Origin: Tardiphaga sp.
GTDB taxonomy: Bacteria; Pseudomonadota; Alphaproteobacteria; Rhizobiales; Xanthobacteraceae
Assembly: GCA_028290325.1 (NCBI GenBank)
Contig: JAQGJY010000071.1
Coordinates: forward strand, 1 to 20,193
Direction of reading: 5' to 3'
DNA: 20,193 bases
Each line of letters starts with the position of its first letter. Positions within the stretch are counted from its first letter, which is position 1. Below, one piece after another: positions 16,355-20,193 of the stretch. Made by a program: the position numbers and the translations under genes. The notes under the pieces are model-generated. The model saw only the letters and a program-made list of their open reading frames with translations, was not told the DNA's origin and made no database searches.

Positions 16355-16530
16355 TATTGCGTTAACCGCATCAGGATACCATTTGCGATTCATTCAACCT
16401 TTACTCAATTGGCGTGAGATCGATCAGCACCGGACACTTTCCGGTCGAACGACCTGACGCCACGTCGCATTTCAGGCATGTCTTTAAGGTTCGCGACGTT
16501 GGACGACCCGGTTAGGGCAAGGATACCAAG

Positions 16531-16710
16531 ATGCGAGACCGAAACGACGGCAGCAGGCAAATCGATCGTGCGACCAGCACATCGATCTGCAAGGCGATCG
16601 GAGAGCGGCTCCAGCAGAATCTTGGCCCAGAAGCGCCGTTGCCGTCCAGCCTGCAACGTTTGATCGACGAAATGCATCGCCAGGAAACACTCAGCAAGAA
16701 CTACAAATAA
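16531..16710 (+). CDS. Small ORF resembling a NepR-family anti-sigma factor
   Basis: A 59-residue ORF, ATG to TAA, with a strong ribosome site (AAGGA, 7-base spacing). It has two predicted amphipathic helices, one around ICKAIGERLQQNL (19-31) and one around SSLQRLIDEMHRQE (39-52), joined by a Pro-rich linker GPEAPLP (32-38). This matches the plan of NepR: an IG-x-x-L helix, a P-x-P turn, then an L-x-x-LI-x-x-(L/M) helix. NepR holds the sigma factor EcfG until phosphorylated PhyR takes it away. Here the linker is about two residues shorter than in typical NepR, and no phyR or ecfG is nearby. The reality of the gene is likely; the NepR assignment is a motif-level inference. The 230 bp before it hold only the terminator above and small palindromes. 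Confidence 0.55.
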   Translation: MRDRNDGSRQIDRATSTSICKAIGERLQQNLGPEAPLPSSLQRLIDEMHRQETLSKNYK

Positions 16711-16808
16711 GCCAGCCGCCGCCGCTTTTTGCTGGTCTTGGGCTGCCCGGACGTCCTCCCGGTTAAATCGGGGTTGCCTTTGTGCTGCGTTGCGGTGACA
16801 ACCCGCGC

Positions 16809-18686
16809 ATGCTGTCCATCACCAACATTTCGATCCGGATCGCCGGCCGCCTGCTCATTGATGAGGGGACCGCGCAGATCGTGCCCGGCTCCCGCGTTGG
16901 CTTCGTCGGTCGCAATGGCGTCGGCAAATCGACGCTGTTTGCCGCCATTCGCGGCGAATTGCCGTTGGAGACCGGCTCGATCGCCATCCCGCCGCGATGG
17001 CATGTCGGCAGTCTCGCGCAAGAGGCCCCCGATGGGCCTGAAAGCCTCATCTCCGTTGTTCTGAAAGCCGACCTCGAGCGTCACGCGCTCCTCGCCGAGG
17101 CCGAAACCGCGAATGATCCCGAGCGCATCGCCGAGATCCAGACCCGGCTTGTCGACATCGAAGCGCATTCGGCGCCCGCCCGCGCCGCCGCGATTCTCAG
17201 CGGCCTTGGATTTTCCACAGCCGATCAGGCCCGCTCCTGCTCGGAATTCTCGGGCGGCTGGCGCATGCGGGTGGCATTGGCGGCGACGCTGTTTTCCGCG
17301 CCCGATCTGTTGCTGCTCGACGAGCCGACCAACTATCTCGATCTCGAAGGCACGCTGTGGCTCGAGGACCATCTCGCGAACTATCCGCGCACGGTCATTG
17401 TCATCAGCCATGACCGCGACCTGCTCGACACCTCCGTCGATCAGATCCTGCACCTCGATCGCGGCAAGCTGACGCTCTACAAGGGCACCTACTCCTCCTA
17501 CGAAGAGCAGCGCGCGACCAAGGAAATGCTCGACGCCAAACACGTCAAGAAGCAGATGGCCGAGCGCCAACGTCTGCAATCCTTCGTCGATCGCTTCAAG
17601 GCCAAGGCATCGAAGGCCAAGCAGGCGCAATCGCGCGTCAAGATGCTGGAGAAGATGAAGCCGATCGCGGCGCTGGTGACGAACGACGTGCGCGAAATTA
17701 CGTTTCCCACGCCGGAGAAAATCCTTTCGCCGCCGATCATCGCCGCCGACAATGTGTCGGTCGGCTACGAGCCCGGCAAGAACGTACTCAATCACGTCAC
17801 GCTGCGGATCGACAATGACGACCGCATCGCGCTGCTCGGCTCCAACGGCAACGGCAAATCAACACTGGTGAAATTGCTCGCGGGCAAGCTCGCGGCCGTG
17901 TCGGGCCACATGACGCGCGCCGACAAATTGTCGGTGGGTTACTTCGCGCAGCATCAGACCGACGAACTCGATCTTGAAGGCTCACCTTACGATCATGTTC
18001 GCCGGTTGATGCCGGACGCGACCGAAACCAAGGTTCGCGGCCGCGTCGGCGCGATCGGCTTTTCCGGCAAAGCCGGCGACACGACCGTGAAAAGCCTATC
18101 GGGCGGCGAGAAGGCGCGGTTGTTGCTCGGATTGGCGACATTCTTCGGCCCGAACATGATCATTCTCGACGAACCGACCAACCATCTCGACATCGACAGC
18201 CGCGCGGCCTTGGCCGAGGCGATCAACGAATTTCCCGGCGCGATCATCATGGTCTCGCATGACCGTTATCTGATCGAAGCCTGCGCCGATCAATTGTGGG
18301 TCGTCGCTGACCGCACCGTAACGCCCTACGACGGCGATCTCGACGACTATCGCCGCGCCGTTCTGTCGTCGCGTGGCATGCGCGTCGCGTCGCGAGACCG
18401 CCACGCGTCCGGTGGCCCTGTCGCGCCGCGCGACAAGGCGCAGAAGCCTAAGGAAAAGCGCGTGCCACTGAAGCAGCGCATTGCCGACGCCGAAAGCGAG
18501 ATCGCGCGCATCAGCGGCATCATCGAGAAGCTCGACGCGGCGCTTTCGACGCCGGGCCTGTTCAAGAAAGACCCGAAGCAAGCGACGCAACTCGCCAAGG
18601 CGCGCGCCGGTGCGGCGGCGGCGTTGCAGAAGGCCGAAGACGACTGGTTGTCCGCGAGTTCGGAATACGACCGCGCGACGGGGTGA
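16809..18686 (+). CDS. ABC-F family ATPase (ribosome-associated type, YheS/Uup-like)
   Basis: A soluble tandem ATP-binding-cassette protein of 625 residues with no membrane segments, so it is not a transporter despite common naming. Domain 1 has Walker A GRNGVGKS (34-41), signature FSGGWRMR (147-154) and Walker B LLLLDEPTN (167-175). Domain 2 has GSNGNGKS (344-351), LSGGEKAR (430-437) and IILDEPTN (451-458). Between them lies the basic helical linker (about 225-300) that reaches the ribosomal P-site tRNA in characterised ABC-F proteins. A charged, coiled-coil-like C-terminal extension follows (about 545-622). Length and layout resemble E. coli YheS. The ATG at 16809 begins LSITNISIRIAGR. The ribosome site is weak, and the in-frame GTG at 16782 is less likely. 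Confidence 0.93.
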   Translation: MLSITNISIRIAGRLLIDEGTAQIVPGSRVGFVGRNGVGKSTLFAAIRGELPLETGSIAIPPRWHVGSLAQEAPDGPESLISVVLKADLERHALLAEAETANDPERIAEIQTRLVDIEAHSAPARAAAILSGLGFSTADQARSCSEFSGGWRMRVALAATLFSAPDLLLLDEPTNYLDLEGTLWLEDHLANYPRTVIVISHDRDLLDTSVDQILHLDRGKLTLYKGTYSSYEEQRATKEMLDAKHVKKQMAERQRLQSFVDRFKAKASKAKQAQSRVKMLEKMKPIAALVTNDVREITFPTPEKILSPPIIAADNVSVGYEPGKNVLNHVTLRIDNDDRIALLGSNGNGKSTLVKLLAGKLAAVSGHMTRADKLSVGYFAQHQTDELDLEGSPYDHVRRLMPDATETKVRGRVGAIGFSGKAGDTTVKSLSGGEKARLLLGLATFFGPNMIILDEPTNHLDIDSRAALAEAINEFPGAIIMVSHDRYLIEACADQLWVVADRTVTPYDGDLDDYRRAVLSSRGMRVASRDRHASGGPVAPRDKAQKPKEKRVPLKQRIADAESEIARISGIIEKLDAALSTPGLFKKDPKQATQLAKARAGAAAALQKAEDDWLSASSEYDRATG

Positions 18687-18702
18687 GGTGAATCGACCGG
18701 CA

Positions 18703-18786
18703 ACCGTCATCACCCGCGCGAGCGGGTGAACGCGCATCCCAGAGCGTTCAAGGCGTGATTGCGGATCCCCGCCTTCGCGGGAATGT
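18703..18786. repeat. Palindromic intergenic repeat (REP-like)
   Basis: The 121-bp gap between the convergent ABC-F and lipoprotein genes holds two hairpins. The first has 8-bp perfect arms TCACCCGC (18710-18717) and GCGGGTGA (18722-18729). The second has arms CCCGC (18768-18772) and GCGGG (18777-18781) in the context GGATCCCCGC-CTTC-GCGGGAATG. The second matches the end of short dispersed palindromic elements common in this family. The assignment to such a family rests on recall of style and would need a genome-wide copy count. The hairpins may also act as a bidirectional terminator. Confidence 0.5.
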
Positions 18787-18807
18787 TCGGCTATATGTTG
18801 AAAAGTC

Positions 18808-19350
18808 CTAGCCGCTCGCGCGCGGCTTCCGACGTGCCGGTTTCGGCTGCGGCGTGGCCTCCGGACCGCGTTCGACCATCGACAGGCGCCCGGCCGTGAA
18901 GGTGTAAATGCCCGCGCGCGGACCACGGGCATAGGTCAGGACCGCGAGACGATCGCCACGCGGACCATTCGAGAGCTGCACGTTATCAGGCGCGCCGATG
19001 CTACGCGCGACATCGCATTCGGTATGACCGAGGGCCACGCTGCCGCTGCGCGCGACCGGCGCTCCAGCCGGGTTGTTCGACAGCGCATTCGCGTCAGCCG
19101 GCGCCATGCCGGGACATGCACCCTCTGCGCTGATGAGGTCTTCGGGACCGACGGCCTTTTCGGGTGTCAGCGGCGGGGCCTCGATTGATACGTTTCGAAT
19201 GAAGACACGGCCAGGCCTGGAAAACCAGTCGGCATCCTTGGATAGCAGGTCCGACGAGAACATGTCGGAGGCACCGGCACAGCCCGCCAGCAACGGCCCG
19301 AGAAGCACAAGCCCGATCAACGGCCGGCGGTAAGACTGACGATGTCGCAC
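18808..19350 (-). CDS. Outer-membrane lipoprotein with a BamE/SmpA-like region
   Basis: A 180-residue conserved hypothetical lipoprotein. The signal peptide ends in the lipobox LLAGC (20-24). Alanine at position +2 predicts sorting to the outer membrane. A variable Pro/Ala-rich middle part contains a short conserved stretch, DWFSRPGRVFIRNVSIE (41-57). From about 103 to 160 the pattern LGHTECDVARSIGAPDNV, then LTYARGPRAGIYTF, then GRLSMVE resembles the BamE/SmpA fold (G-x-T-x-x-x-V-x-x-x-x-G-x-P, a Tyr strand, then F-x-x-G-x-L). The C-terminal tail is basic. The GTG at 19350 is preferred because the signal peptide then begins correctly. An in-frame start at 19392 would add 14 odd residues. Function is not established; an envelope assembly role is inference. 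Confidence 0.75.
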   Translation of the reverse strand: MRHRQSYRRPLIGLVLLGPLLAGCAGASDMFSSDLLSKDADWFSRPGRVFIRNVSIEAPPLTPEKAVGPEDLISAEGACPGMAPADANALSNNPAGAPVARSGSVALGHTECDVARSIGAPDNVQLSNGPRGDRLAVLTYARGPRAGIYTFTAGRLSMVERGPEATPQPKPARRKPRASG

Positions 19351-19450
19351 GATACTATTTCCCCACGCCGGTCGGTCGCGCCTGTCCACCACTGATTTGC
19401 GGCATGACCATGACTGCGACCTATCCGAAAAGGCTTCCGGACCAGAACTA

Positions 19451-19924
19451 TCACGCGCCCGTGGAATTGGCCATTCCCCGCCGCTGCCATCGCCCGTGCT
19501 CGTCGGCCTGCCAGTAGGTCACGTCGTGGCCGCCGGCCTTGCTGGCGGTCCAGGCCGCGCGCGCCTGCGCCAGCGCCGCGTCGTCATCGCCGTCGAACAC
19601 CAAGACCATGCGCTCGTATTGCGCGGCATCGTCCGGCAGCGGCGCGTTATCGACGAGAAATCGGACCTGCGCGCCGTTCGGATTGGCGGCGTCAAGCGTC
19701 AGCAGCACTGGCTGATCGGCCGCATCCGCCGCGCGCCAGGTCGCGTGCGGCAGAAACGAATCGTCGCGATACGTCCAGAGATGACCGTCGAGCGCATCAA
19801 TGCGTTCCTCGGACGACGCCTGCACCACCACGCGCCAGCCGCGCGCCAGCGATTTTTCAAGCAGCGGCGGCAGCACCTTCTCCAGCGCCATGTTCTGAAG
19901 ATGATAAAACAGCACGTCGGTCAT
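19451..19924 (-). CDS. holC: DNA polymerase III subunit chi
   Basis: Clamp-loader accessory subunit that links the polymerase III holoenzyme to single-strand-binding protein. The 157-residue product has the chi start VLFYHL (4-9), then LPPLLEKSLARGWRVVV (18-34), ALDGHLWTYRDDSFLPHA (44-61) and QPVLLTLD (71-78). The C-terminal part runs through a VDNAPLPDD segment to a strand VLVFDG typical of HolC. The ATG at 19922-19924 has GAGGG very close upstream. It lies 76 bp downstream of pepA on the same strand, the usual neighbour of holC in many proteobacteria, so they are probably cotranscribed. Confidence 0.92.
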   Translation of the reverse strand: MTDVLFYHLQNMALEKVLPPLLEKSLARGWRVVVQASSEERIDALDGHLWTYRDDSFLPHATWRAADAADQPVLLTLDAANPNGAQVRFLVDNAPLPDDAAQYERMVLVFDGDDDAALAQARAAWTASKAGGHDVTYWQADEHGRWQRRGMANSTGA

Positions 19925-20000
19925 GAGCCCTCGTCATTGCGCGCAACAACCAGTTCCACTTGAGCCGGATTGCTCGTCGCCGATATGCCTCGCGATGCCG

Positions 20001-20193
20001 TCACTTCTTCGCTTCGTAATGCTCTGCGACGAGACGATCGAGCAGCCGCACGCCATAACCGGAGCCCCAGCTCTGATTGATGTCGGTTTTCGGCGCGCCC
20101 ATCGCCGTGCCGGCAATATCAAGATGTGCCCATGGCGTGCCGTCGACGAAGCGTTGCAGAAATTGCGCCGCGGTGATCGAGCCGCCATTGCGG
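20001..20193 (-). CDS. pepA: Leucyl aminopeptidase, C-terminal end (cut by the window edge)
   Basis: Only the last 63 residues are in the window; the gene continues beyond its right end. The fragment begins NGGSITAAQFLQRFV (residues 2-16 of the fragment), then WAHLDIAGTA, and ends near WGSGYGVRLLDRLV and a TGA stop. This is the closing part of the M17 leucyl aminopeptidase catalytic domain, where WAHLDIAGTA is a family hallmark. The active-site metal ligands lie upstream, outside the window. M17 enzymes remove N-terminal residues from peptides using two metal ions. holC follows 76 bp downstream. Confidence 0.92.
   Translation of the reverse strand, partial: RNGGSITAAQFLQRFVDGTPWAHLDIAGTAMGAPKTDINQSWGSGYGVRLLDRLVAEHYEAKK

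Noticed and set aside
16405..16677. 90-residue minus-strand frame opposite the NepR-like ORF
   Set aside because: No visible ribosome site or motif; the plus-strand ORF has a strong site and a sensible helix pattern.
18096..18932. 278-residue minus-strand frame over the ABC-F end and the intergenic repeat
   Set aside because: Opposite the conserved second ABC domain; its only distinctive part is a translation of the palindromic repeat.
19934..20188. 84-residue minus-strand frame at the right edge
   Set aside because: Wrong frame; the correct frame gives the conserved end of leucyl aminopeptidase with its stop at 20001-20003.

Overview
The window is about 20 kb of high-GC alphaproteobacterial chromosome. 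Gene content, gene order and protein sequences fit the Nitrobacteraceae (Bradyrhizobium, Rhodopseudomonas, Afipia and Nitrobacter group). This is judged from recognised proteins, not from a database search. It is core genome: I see no transposase, integrase, phage gene, CRISPR array, tRNA or rRNA. The largest stretch without a gene is about 230 bp.

Left part (1-7.4 kb): on the minus strand lie a hybrid NADP-dependent malic enzyme (maeB) and, upstream of it, aspartyl-tRNA synthetase (aspS). The AspRS looks like the non-discriminating type. Divergent from aspS, on the plus strand, are a transmembrane chemoreceptor and ribonuclease D (rnd).

Middle part (7.4-12.5 kb): a tightly packed minus-strand run, transcribed right to left. 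It holds a PgsA-like CDP-alcohol phosphatidyltransferase, the DnaA regulator Hda, polyphosphate kinase (ppk) and an exopolyphosphatase/GppA-family phosphatase. It joins a membrane lipid enzyme, a replication-initiation brake and both arms of polyphosphate turnover. Divergent from it are purM and purN, which overlap by 4 bp and encode two steps of de novo purine synthesis.

Right part (14.4-20.2 kb): purN meets a TerC-family membrane protein end to end with one base between them. Then come ndk with a strong terminator and a good promoter, and a secreted Gly/His/Trp/Tyr-rich small protein with its own terminator. A 59-residue ORF follows that resembles the general-stress anti-sigma factor NepR, then an ABC-F ATPase and a short palindromic repeat. 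The window ends with a minus-strand group: a BamE-like lipoprotein, DNA polymerase III chi (holC) and the 3' end of leucyl aminopeptidase (pepA).

Several genes appear to use GTG or TTG starts. The observations most worth a second look are the NepR-like small ORF, the His/Gly-rich secreted protein, the BamE-like lipoprotein and a few inverted repeats near gene starts. I found no clear evidence of a wholly new system.
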